Of a stretch of DNA of 64,000 bases, positions 1 through 7,401 are shown piece by piece. Positions within the stretch are counted from its first letter, which is position 1, and each line of letters opens with the position of its first letter. The stretch is from Legionella_C dresdenensis (lineage in GTDB: Bacteria; Pseudomonadota; Gammaproteobacteria; Legionellales; Legionellaceae): positions 90,177 to 154,176 of the forward strand of contig NZ_JBHSAB010000002.1 in NCBI RefSeq assembly GCF_042649825.1, read 5' to 3'. The position numbers were made by a program, and so were the translations under genes. Below the pieces are notes generated by a model. That model was not told the DNA's origin and made no database searches. It saw only the letters and a list, made by a program, of their open reading frames with translations.

Positions 1-1920
1 GATTTTAACCGAAATACCATGCTGTTCAGCCAATATTTTTTCAGCCTGGCGCGAGAGGTAATAGCCATTACCGTAAGTCAAAATAACCGTATCGCTATCC
101 TCACCATACACTCCTAACTCATTCTGGGCAATCACCTGATCTGGGGCAGGGTAGTCAAAAAGCCATTGATTATCGCCTGCCTCATGTAAATCTTTGGTCA
201 TATATAAAGCAATAGGCTCGAGGAAAACGACAACCCGGCCTTCTTCATGCGCCAGCCGCAAACAGGTTCTCAGCATCTTGGCCGCGTCCGGCCCGCTGGA
301 AGGGCAGGCGACAATGACGCCAGGCAAATCGCGTAATACCGCAATTGAATTATCATTATGAAAATGACCGCCAAAGCCTTTCTGATAAGCCAATGAAGCA
401 ATCCGAATTACCATCGGATTCTGGTATTGGCCATTAGAAAAAAACGACAATGTCGCGGCTTCACCCCGTAACTGATCTTCAGCATTATGCAAATAGGCCA
501 GGAACTGAATCTCGGGTACAGGAATAAATCCATTATGCGCAAGGCCAATAGCGGTACCTAAAATAGTCGTTTCATCCAGAATGGTGTCGAATACCCGCCG
601 TTGACTGAATTTACTTTGCAAATCGGCTGTAACTCGATAAACGCCGCCTTTCTTGCCGACATCTTCTCCAAAAATCAGCATATTGGGGTACTGCAGCATT
701 AAATCGGTGAGAGCAAAGTTAATTTGCTGACACAGATTACGTTTCAGGGAAAGCTGGCTATAAGTACTGCCCCAGATTTTTTGCCGATATTTTTCATCAA
801 TCACTGGGTTAACCGGTTTGTTCCGGGTTTGGGGAATAATAGAGGACATTACTTCCTGAGCGCTGCCCATTCGCGGCAAACGAATGGCTTCAACCGCTTT
901 GGCTTCAATCAGGGCGCGGTTATTAAGGTATAAATCAGCAATGGCATCAGTCGTCAACCAGCCGGCTTCTGCGATAATCCTTGCCGTATGAAGCAAAGGA
1001 TCTTCACCCTCAATCCGTTCAATTTCCGCTTGAATCCTGTATTGCGACTCAATATCAGAACCGGCATGCCCAAGCAGGCGCACACATTTCATATGCAGAA
1101 AGACCGGTTGTTTTTTTGTCCGGGCAATGTATTCGGCTTGTTGAGCGGCCGCGAAAATATCGCTGATATTTAAACCGTCACAGGATAAATAATGAATGCC
1201 GGGGCGGTTTTTTATCGAATATTCAATCCAGTTGCCAGGCGTAGGTACTGAAATGCCAATCCCGTTATCCTCACAGATAAATACCAATGGCAGAGGATAA
1301 TTCTGGCTCGCCAGCCATGAACACGCATTCAAGGTTGCCTGAGTTGAGGCATGATTGGTTGATGCATCGCCAAAAGAGCATAAAATGACCGAATCTGACG
1401 CCAACTTGCTGGGAATTGCCAGTTCTTTAGCGCGGGTAATCGACAATGCCGTGCCTAATGCTTTTGGTAAGTGCGAGGCAATTGTTGAAGTCTGTGGCGG
1501 AATATTAAGCGGAACGCTGCCAAAAACCTTATGTCGCCCGCCGGCAATGGGATCAGCGGCTGCTGCTACCAGTGATAATAAAACATCGCGTACGCCATCG
1601 CAGCTGGCCAGTTGTTTTGAGCGTTGGATGAAAAAAGCCCCGCTGCGGTAGTGTAAAAAAGCCATGTCCGTGTGACGGAATACCTGCCCAAAAACCGCGT
1701 TGCCTTCATGTCCGCTGCTGCCTATGGTATAAAAGGATAATCCTTTCTCTTTTAATTCTCTGGCTACAATATCCAGCAGACGCGATTTGATTTGAGAATC
1801 AAACAGTTCAATGGCAATTTTTTTATCAATAGCGATTAAAGGACTGCGGGCGGGCGGGAAATTGGCTGCTTTGACCCGTTGTATGAACTGCTCATCAACT
1901 ATACTGGCTCTATCTAACAT
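1..1920 (-). CDS. Fused E1 alpha-beta subunit, 2-oxoacid dehydrogenase (partial, C-terminus beyond window)
   Basis: Predicted thiamine-diphosphate E1 that decarboxylates a 2-oxoacid and passes the acyl group to an E2 lipoyl domain. The minus strand stays open from an ATG at 1920 to base 1, giving 640 residues. The first about 375 residues resemble E1 alpha, with a ThDP-binding region near residue 180 (GDASTNH, then N) where the usual third G of GDG is A. From about residue 390 an E1 beta module begins (FGEDVGKKGGVYRVT), followed by ETTILGTAIGLA and the beta core. Alpha and beta are normally separate polypeptides in branched-chain or pyruvate complexes; single-chain versions are known. Its substrate cannot be read from the sequence. 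No E2 or E3 lies beside it here, but an E2-like catalytic domain occurs at 59245-61026. A weak RBS (AGGG) precedes the ATG. Confidence 0.85.
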   Translation of the reverse strand, partial: MLDRASIVDEQFIQRVKAANFPPARSPLIAIDKKIAIELFDSQIKSRLLDIVARELKEKGLSFYTIGSSGHEGNAVFGQVFRHTDMAFLHYRSGAFFIQRSKQLASCDGVRDVLLSLVAAAADPIAGGRHKVFGSVPLNIPPQTSTIASHLPKALGTALSITRAKELAIPSKLASDSVILCSFGDASTNHASTQATLNACSWLASQNYPLPLVFICEDNGIGISVPTPGNWIEYSIKNRPGIHYLSCDGLNISDIFAAAQQAEYIARTKKQPVFLHMKCVRLLGHAGSDIESQYRIQAEIERIEGEDPLLHTARIIAEAGWLTTDAIADLYLNNRALIEAKAVEAIRLPRMGSAQEVMSSIIPQTRNKPVNPVIDEKYRQKIWGSTYSQLSLKRNLCQQINFALTDLMLQYPNMLIFGEDVGKKGGVYRVTADLQSKFSQRRVFDTILDETTILGTAIGLAHNGFIPVPEIQFLAYLHNAEDQLRGEAATLSFFSNGQYQNPMVIRIASLAYQKGFGGHFHNDNSIAVLRDLPGVIVACPSSGPDAAKMLRTCLRLAHEEGRVVVFLEPIALYMTKDLHEAGDNQWLFDYPAPDQVIAQNELGVYGEDSDTVILTYGNGYYLSRQAEKILAEQHGISVKI

Positions 1921-1972
1921 AATAACACCCTGTAATAATAAAATAGCTCCCTTTGAGAGCATAAAATCCTTT

Positions 1973-2001
1973 TTTACAGCCAGGCCAGAAAATTTAGTCA
2001 A
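1973..2001 (-). promoter_or_regulatory. Candidate sigma-70 promoter for the E1 gene
   Basis: On the minus strand TTGACT (2001-1996) and TGTAAA (1978-1973) are separated by 17 bases and lie about 55 bases upstream of the E1 start at 1920. The -35 is a good match and the -10 a weak one. Confidence 0.35.
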
Positions 2002-2100
2002 GCATTTCATTTTATGGCCGATAATAAGGACATCAGTATAGTGAAATGCATTTGGAGATGACAAGTAAGAAATGACAATTTTCCAATAATGACCAATACA

Positions 2101-2126
2101 TTCAGGTATGCCTTTACATACCTGAA
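2101..2126. promoter_or_regulatory. Perfect 10-bp inverted repeat upstream of the fliK-like gene
   Basis: TTCAGGTATG and CATACCTGAA form a perfect inverted repeat around the 6-base loop CCTTTA, ending 23 bases before the start codon at 2150. No T-run follows, so it is more likely an operator or an mRNA 5' hairpin than a terminator. The rest of 1921-2149 shows no gene. Confidence 0.4.
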
Positions 2127-2149
2127 TTAATCCTTCAAGGAATTTGAGC

Positions 2150-3448
2150 ATGGTAATTGATATTTCAGGCCTTCAGGGAATAAGCCGCATCAATCCTCGT
2201 GAAGAGATATTGCTCACCAAAGTCTCGACGGAGCTGACTCTCGGGCAAGAACTAAGGGCGGTTGTAGTAAAATCTATGCCCAATAATGAAGTATTGCTTA
2301 ATATTGCCGGTAGAAATCTGGCAGCTAAAACCAATTACGATTTTCCCGCTGGCCAGGTACTGAATGTTAAAGTCATGCAAGGTGAGAATGAGCTGATATT
2401 AAAAGTCATGCCAGAGCCTGCAAGGCCTAATGAAAATCCTATTCAGGCCGCGCTTATGCAATCCTTGCCCAAACAGGCGCCGGCAACGAATCTGTTAGCT
2501 ACCTTAAGTAACCCTGAAAATATTGCGAAATTGCCTGAGCCAGTCAGGCAGCAGGTTCAACAATTGTTGTCAACCTTGACCCCGTTATCGCAGTTGCCAC
2601 AGCAAATTATAAAAACTGTGCAGCAAAGTGGTTATTTCCTTGAATCGAACTTGTTTAATCTGGCTGTCAATGGCAATCAACCGGCTCCGGTACAACCCTT
2701 GCCAACGCCAGTACCGACAGTGCCATTGCCGCCTCTGCCTGATGCTGCCGCCCCTCCATTGCCGCAACAGCAGACTCTTACCAGCCAGAGTCTGATACAA
2801 AATGATTTTAAAGCCATGAGTCTGCGCCTGTTGGCGATGATCGATGCGGAGGGGACGGTAAACAAGCATAGCCTGCCGACAAATGAGGCGCCTGTTTCCA
2901 TGCGCCATGAATCAATCCAGTTGCCAGGCGCCGTTCCTCAACCCCTGCACAAGATCAATATCCCGGTCTTGAAGGATTTGCCAATAGCGGATGTGCTTGG
3001 CGTGTTGCATGAGCAAACCGAACAGGCATTGGCACGGATTAATTCAGGCCAGATTAATTATATGAAGGGTAATGATCAGATGCCGTTTACTTTGATGCTG
3101 GATGTACCAGTCCGCACTGAAAACGGGCCTGAAGTCATTCCAATGAAAATCGAGGAAAACCGTCCTACTCAGGAGGGCGGCCAGTCAAGTTGGTCGCTTT
3201 CCTTCGCCGCCAGTTTAAACGAACTTGGCGATATCCAGGGCAAAGTAACTTTGCACGATAACATCATTGATGTTCAGGTGAATGTCGAAAAGAGCTCAAC
3301 AATTGATTTACTTTATGCCAATCAACAGGCCTTTGCCGATTTGATCGCCGACACAGGCTTGACCCTGGAAAGTTGGGCGATAAGGCAAGGGCTTGAAGAA
3401 AATCATATTGATGCCAGTCAAATGCAATTATTGGATATAAAAATATGA
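2150..3448 (+). CDS. FliK-like flagellar hook-length control family protein
   Basis: A 432-residue protein whose last about 120 residues resemble the FliK C-terminal (Flg_hook) domain. There, PFTLMLDVPVRTENG and SWSLSFAASLNELGDIQGKV match the pattern of a hydrophobic strand followed by an LGxIxG turn. The middle (about 175-215) is a Pro/Gln-rich linker, as in FliK. In flagellar systems FliK measures hook length and switches FlhB specificity. An in-frame TTG at 2144 would lie only two bases from the AAGGA, so the ATG at 2150, eight bases from it, is the better start. The stop overlaps the next gene by four bases (ATGA), and that gene encodes a stand-alone FlhB C-terminal domain, FliK's known partner. 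No other flagellar gene occurs in the window. Confidence 0.75.
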   Translation: MVIDISGLQGISRINPREEILLTKVSTELTLGQELRAVVVKSMPNNEVLLNIAGRNLAAKTNYDFPAGQVLNVKVMQGENELILKVMPEPARPNENPIQAALMQSLPKQAPATNLLATLSNPENIAKLPEPVRQQVQQLLSTLTPLSQLPQQIIKTVQQSGYFLESNLFNLAVNGNQPAPVQPLPTPVPTVPLPPLPDAAAPPLPQQQTLTSQSLIQNDFKAMSLRLLAMIDAEGTVNKHSLPTNEAPVSMRHESIQLPGAVPQPLHKINIPVLKDLPIADVLGVLHEQTEQALARINSGQINYMKGNDQMPFTLMLDVPVRTENGPEVIPMKIEENRPTQEGGQSSWSLSFAASLNELGDIQGKVTLHDNIIDVQVNVEKSSTIDLLYANQQAFADLIADTGLTLESWAIRQGLEENHIDASQMQLLDIKI

Positions 3449-3747
3449 CAGATGAAAGCAAACCGGAAATGAAACAGGCGGTAGCGCTCCACTATGATGG
3501 TAAGTCAGCGCCGCGTGTGACTGCGAAAGGAAGCGGGCTTGTTGCTGAGCGGATTATTGATATTGCAAATCAAAATGGTATTCCGCTACAGCAAGATCCC
3601 GAACTGACCGGCTTATTGTCAAAGGTTAAACTTAACCATGAAATCCCGCCCAAATTATATGTCGCAGTCGCTCAGTTATTAACGTTCATTTATTACCTCA
3701 ATGGTAAAAAATCTGATGATTATCATAAACCCGACGAGCAAAAATAG
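3445..3747 (+). CDS. FlhB C-terminal-domain protein (EscU/YscU/HrcU family)
   Basis: A 100-residue protein matching only the cytoplasmic domain of FlhB/YscU export-switch proteins: AVALHYDGKSAPRV, LVAERIIDIANQNGIPLQQD, then ELTGLL and an IPPKLYVAVAQLL helix. The four-helix membrane part is missing. The autocleavage motif NPTH is absent, since the chain begins at the strand that normally follows it. Stand-alone copies of this domain (sometimes called FlhX) are known next to fliK-like genes. It is translationally coupled to the upstream gene through a four-base overlap. The pair may be a relic of a flagellar system or may act elsewhere. Confidence 0.8.
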   Translation: MTDESKPEMKQAVALHYDGKSAPRVTAKGSGLVAERIIDIANQNGIPLQQDPELTGLLSKVKLNHEIPPKLYVAVAQLLTFIYYLNGKKSDDYHKPDEQK

Positions 3748-3843
3748 TTAGTCAGGCTGATCTTTGTCCGGTATAAATCAGAGCAATGGCGAAATTTGTT
3801 TATTTAATCTACACTTATAATGACAGCCTTGATGGAGCTAATT

Positions 3844-4035
3844 ATGACCAAATGGATTATTTTACTACCCGCTATTGTTCTTTTAACTGCTTGCGGTTGC
3901 TGCGTTAATAAAAAAGCAATTGGCTATCGTGAAGTAGTTGTTACCCAGCCTTATCAAGCCGTTACCGTAGTCAATACAGTGCCAGTCGATGTAGTCAACT
4001 GTAACACCTGCGTTGCCAGTGATTATTACTATTAG
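3844..4035 (+). CDS. Small cysteine-containing lipoprotein
   Basis: A 63-residue peptide. A Lys-bearing hydrophobic signal (MTKWIILLPAIVLL) ends in a lipobox, LTAC, followed by Cys-Cys and a short polar mature part ending in YYY. Starting at 3844 places GGAG (3834-3837) six bases upstream; the in-frame ATG at 3820 would add eight residues before the signal and has no such site. Mature function is unknown. It ends 15 bases from the convergent murA stop. Confidence 0.6.
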   Translation: MTKWIILLPAIVLLTACGCCVNKKAIGYREVVVTQPYQAVTVVNTVPVDVVNCNTCVASDYYY

Positions 4036-4050
4036 GCCTGACCATATCAG

Positions 4051-5472
4051 CTACATTTGTGATGTTAAATGGTTAGTTGCGTTGTTCGTTGTATTGTTAT
4101 TCTGGATTGGGGTGAAAAATCGCGGGCAATGGGGCAGGTCAATGCGTTGAATCTGTGCGCCGAGCGCTGTTAATTTACGGATTAAATCCTCGTAGCCCCG
4201 TTCTATCAAATGAATGCCGCTGATTTGGGTGGTTCCCTGGGCTGCCAATCCTGCACACACCAAGGCTGCGCCTGAGCGTAAATCCGTTGCTTTGACCCTA
4301 GCTGCTTTTAATTGTTGAACTCCCGTAATGCGCGCGGTATTTTCCTCTATCGTAATTTTTGCTCCCATTTTCAGTAATTCCTCAACGATTTGGAATCTGC
4401 TCTCAAACAGCGTTTCACATAAGACGGATTGCCCATCGGCAATAGTAGCCAAACTTAGGCATAGTGATTGCAAGTCGGTAGGGAAGCCCGGGAAGGGTTG
4501 GGTAACAATATTGAATGCTGCACTTTTTACATGTTGCATGTTTATCTTAATGGAATCAGTACCACATTGGATCTCGGCGCCTGCTTCCAGCAGCAGCTTA
4601 AGTATGGTTGTCAGATGTTGGGGATTTACATCTTTGATAGTGATGCATCCCTGAGTTATGGCAGCAGCGATTAAAAAAGTGCCTGCTTCAATCCGATCCG
4701 GGATAATCGGGTATTGGCTGCAACCATTTAGTTTTTCTACCCCAATGATTGTAATCGCATCGGTTCCTGCTCCCTTAATATTGGCGCCGAGTTGGTTTAA
4801 AAAATCAGCTAAGGCAACAACTTCTGGTTCTCGGGCAGCATTTTGAATACAAGTTTCCCCATCAGCCAGGGATGCGGCCATGATTGCATTTTCAGTGCCT
4901 GTTACGGTTTTTTCTTTAAAGTGGATGGTATTTCCCTTCAGCCTGCCAGTCTGGCGTGTACATATTAAATAATTGCCTTCTTCAATAATGTCTGCTCCCA
5001 ATGCCTTTAAGGCCATAATATGGAGATCAACAGGCCGTTTGCCAATGGCGCAACCTCCAGGTAAAGGTAAAATCACTTTGGGACAGCGTGCCAAGAGAGG
5101 CCCTAACAAAACAATGGAGCCACGGATTTTGGAAGCGAACTCAGCTGGGATGTGTGGTTCAAGAAGCGGTTTATGCGTTATCTGAACTGAATTATCTCCG
5201 ATATAAACCCATTGCTTACCAATTGCTTTAAGACAATTTAACAGAAGGCTAATATCAGTAATTGCAGGCAGATTATCCAACTGTATTGGCTGATCAGCTA
5301 GTAATGTTGCCGCTAATAGAGGCAAGGCTGCATTTTTTGAACCGCTAATTCGAACTTCGCCATGCAAGGCAATGCCACCGGTTATCTCATATACCGAGTC
5401 AGTTTCTGTTATGCTCAGCCTGGTATCATCTGTTTTCCAGTTGGTATTGGTTGAATGGCGGGTTTTTTGCAT
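4051..5472 (-). CDS. murA: UDP-N-acetylglucosamine 1-carboxyvinyltransferase
   Basis: First committed step of peptidoglycan synthesis: transfer of enolpyruvate from PEP to UDP-GlcNAc in the cytoplasm. The family markers are present: SGSKNAALP near residue 43 (Lys46/Asn47), RGSIVLLGPLLAR at 117, GGCAIGKRPVDLH with the catalytic and fosfomycin-target Cys141, and DLRSGAALV near the C-terminus. At 473 residues it is about 50 longer than typical MurA, with some 20 extra polar residues before the first domain and an Asn/Thr-rich tail of about 20. No internal ATG offers a shorter start before the core. It stands alone; the next gene upstream is divergent. Confidence 0.93.
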   Translation of the reverse strand: MQKTRHSTNTNWKTDDTRLSITETDSVYEITGGIALHGEVRISGSKNAALPLLAATLLADQPIQLDNLPAITDISLLLNCLKAIGKQWVYIGDNSVQITHKPLLEPHIPAEFASKIRGSIVLLGPLLARCPKVILPLPGGCAIGKRPVDLHIMALKALGADIIEEGNYLICTRQTGRLKGNTIHFKEKTVTGTENAIMAASLADGETCIQNAAREPEVVALADFLNQLGANIKGAGTDAITIIGVEKLNGCSQYPIIPDRIEAGTFLIAAAITQGCITIKDVNPQHLTTILKLLLEAGAEIQCGTDSIKINMQHVKSAAFNIVTQPFPGFPTDLQSLCLSLATIADGQSVLCETLFESRFQIVEELLKMGAKITIEENTARITGVQQLKAARVKATDLRSGAALVCAGLAAQGTTQISGIHLIERGYEDLIRKLTALGAQIQRIDLPHCPRFFTPIQNNNTTNNATNHLTSQM

Positions 5473-5585
5473 TTTAAACTTGTTTTATTAAATTCATAAT
5501 GGCTTAATAATTTTCATATTGTACTATATTTGTAGTATCAGATCAATTAACTTCTTGCACAGAGCCATTTTTGTGGATACACATT

Positions 5586-5616
5586 CTTAATGTTTTCTTA
5601 AGAAATACACTATATT
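5586..5616 (+). promoter_or_regulatory. PmrA-like tandem box with -10 element
   Basis: CTTAATGTT (5586-5594), two bases, then CTTAAGAAA (5597-5605), followed by TATATT at 5611-5616. The published PmrA site in Legionella and Coxiella is two cTTAATatT half-sites two bases apart, covering the -35 region of many Dot/Icm effector promoters. The first half-site matches at eight of nine positions; the second keeps CTTAA only. It lies about 40 bases before the ATG at 5657. Assignment to PmrA is inference. Confidence 0.45.
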
Positions 5617-5656
5617 ATATTGAGCCTCCAATGGTTAATAAATGATGATTTTGTAA

Positions 5657-7363
5657 ATGCCTAACACATTACATACTGACCGTACCTCAGTGCCAGTACT
5701 TGCTGCAACTCCAGGCGATTTAACCAACGAAACTGAGGTAGAAGTTAAAAGCGGCTTATTTGTATCAGCTACTCCTCCGCCAGTAGAACCGTTGCTTAGC
5801 CCAAATCGAATAGATGTTGGGGGCAATAATCCTATGGAATTAAGCGATGCTCCAAAGCAAGAAATCAGTGAAATGTCGCCAGCACTTGAATCCATGCCGA
5901 TTGAGGGGCTAACAAACTCAGCTGAAAATAATAACGTACAAGAAAAATATGCTCTTTTAATGAGTGGATTAGCCAATATGACGGCTAATTTAAACCTCGG
6001 AAAACTTAATCCTGTTAAGCGAACATTAGCTGAGAAATTGCCAGAGCCTAAACCTGTGCGTAGTAGATCAGATTTTGCTCGTGCACAAACAGGATATACT
6101 AAAGAGCAAAAAAAAGCGCATAGAAAACAACAAGCAGAAGCACTGAAAAAGACAAAACTTCAAGAAAAAGAAAAAAAATTGTTAGACACACTATTAATGA
6201 AGGTAAGAGTAGATCCTGATACAAGTTTACAATACCAGAATTTTATTAATAAATTAGATGAAGCGCTTAATCAATTAGAGTCAAAATCTTATAACGTACT
6301 CGGTGCCTTTTCATCTTCTGCCGAATATTATTTTGATTCTAGTAAGGAAAGCGATCAAAACTGTTTCGAGTTTATGCAAACGCTATTAAGTTATCCTGGA
6401 TCTGATGAAATTATTAAGAATTCGCTCATAAAAAAATACCTGGAGACTGGTAAAACGGCTGAACCAATTAGTCCAAATAATATTTCTTTCGTGAATATAA
6501 CAATAGGAAAAGCAGAAGATAAATATTGCTTAGTGGCTATTTCCAGTTATGAAAAATGTACTGAAGAATTTAAGTATTTAATAGAACAAACTCTTCTGCG
6601 GTTGAGTATATCAAGCTCAGGTCATACGTTTATTATGTTAGAGGGGGATCCTGACCGCATTAGTCTGATTATTGAACGAAGTCGGCAGCAAATACCCGGA
6701 GCTAAGTCTGTAAGACACACGATGAGGCCATGCTCAGAAAAATTCTTTGTTCACTTTCTTGTAAAATTATTTGGACTTGTAAGTCAGGAATTGAAAGTGG
6801 AGGGTATTACAAACTCTTTATTCTACGGTTATAGCGATGAAATAGACTATGGGGTTAAGAAAGCGCCATTTCCTGATGAAGCGCAAAGTAAGATTACCAT
6901 TCAAAATATAGAAGAATATATGTCAAAACCCTTTAGTAAAGGTAATCGAAGAGAAAGACTATTAATTGGAAATAGACAAGTTTCACTAGAGTTGATACCT
7001 TGTTGTGTGAATTGTCAGGCTAATAAGCCATCCGTTGCCAATATTTTGATGACGGCGTATGGTTTTAACCGTTTTGAAAACAATCCTTATCGCGATCAAC
7101 CTACTTCACCACTTGCTAATAGCATAGCTCAATTTTCACGGCCGCAATTTAGTAAGTATCTGTCCTTAGAGGCAGAAGACGTACCACTTCTGGTTGCTGT
7201 TAGTGCAATGGAAGCGGTTGATAACCTGCAACCGTCTTATTCTCCAGCGTTCTATCCAAAGAGTTTAGCAACTACAACAACCACTTCTCATAAGCGGCAA
7301 AAACCTGAAGATGATAGTGGTCAAAAAATGACTGAATCAGATGAAAAAAGAGCAAAAATATAG
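5657..7363 (+). CDS. Uncharacterised protein with possible zinc-deaminase fold; effector candidate
   Basis: A 568-residue protein not recognised as any named family. Residues 1-120 are low-complexity and acidic; 145-180 is a Lys/Glu-rich helical stretch (KKTKLQEKEKKLL); the C-terminal 30 residues are charged (KRQKPEDDSGQK). Residues 275-465 hold a pattern seen in cytidine-deaminase-like folds: a strand YCLVAISS, then PCSEKFFVHFL with Cys359-Ser-Glu361 (the [HC]xE zinc/catalytic motif), and later SLELIPCCVNC with Cys450-x-x-Cys453 (PCxxC-like) at the start of a helix. The 90-residue spacing is longer than usual. Codon use is visibly AT-rich compared with the neighbours. A PmrA-like box precedes it. 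No signal peptide or membrane segment is seen. The next gene follows 38 bases later in the same direction. Confidence 0.6.
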   Translation: MPNTLHTDRTSVPVLAATPGDLTNETEVEVKSGLFVSATPPPVEPLLSPNRIDVGGNNPMELSDAPKQEISEMSPALESMPIEGLTNSAENNNVQEKYALLMSGLANMTANLNLGKLNPVKRTLAEKLPEPKPVRSRSDFARAQTGYTKEQKKAHRKQQAEALKKTKLQEKEKKLLDTLLMKVRVDPDTSLQYQNFINKLDEALNQLESKSYNVLGAFSSSAEYYFDSSKESDQNCFEFMQTLLSYPGSDEIIKNSLIKKYLETGKTAEPISPNNISFVNITIGKAEDKYCLVAISSYEKCTEEFKYLIEQTLLRLSISSSGHTFIMLEGDPDRISLIIERSRQQIPGAKSVRHTMRPCSEKFFVHFLVKLFGLVSQELKVEGITNSLFYGYSDEIDYGVKKAPFPDEAQSKITIQNIEEYMSKPFSKGNRRERLLIGNRQVSLELIPCCVNCQANKPSVANILMTAYGFNRFENNPYRDQPTSPLANSIAQFSRPQFSKYLSLEAEDVPLLVAVSAMEAVDNLQPSYSPAFYPKSLATTTTTSHKRQKPEDDSGQKMTESDEKRAKI

Positions 7364-7401
7364 TATTATTTTTATGAAAGTTTTTTTAGGAAAAAAACCG
7401 T

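Noticed and set aside
724..2041. Plus-strand open frames over the E1 gene
   Set aside because: The minus strand is open throughout and reads a clear E1 protein; the plus frames are shadows.
2585..2908. Minus-strand open frames inside the fliK-like gene
   Set aside because: They lie wholly within a gene supported by its domain and operon partner; no RBS or family match.
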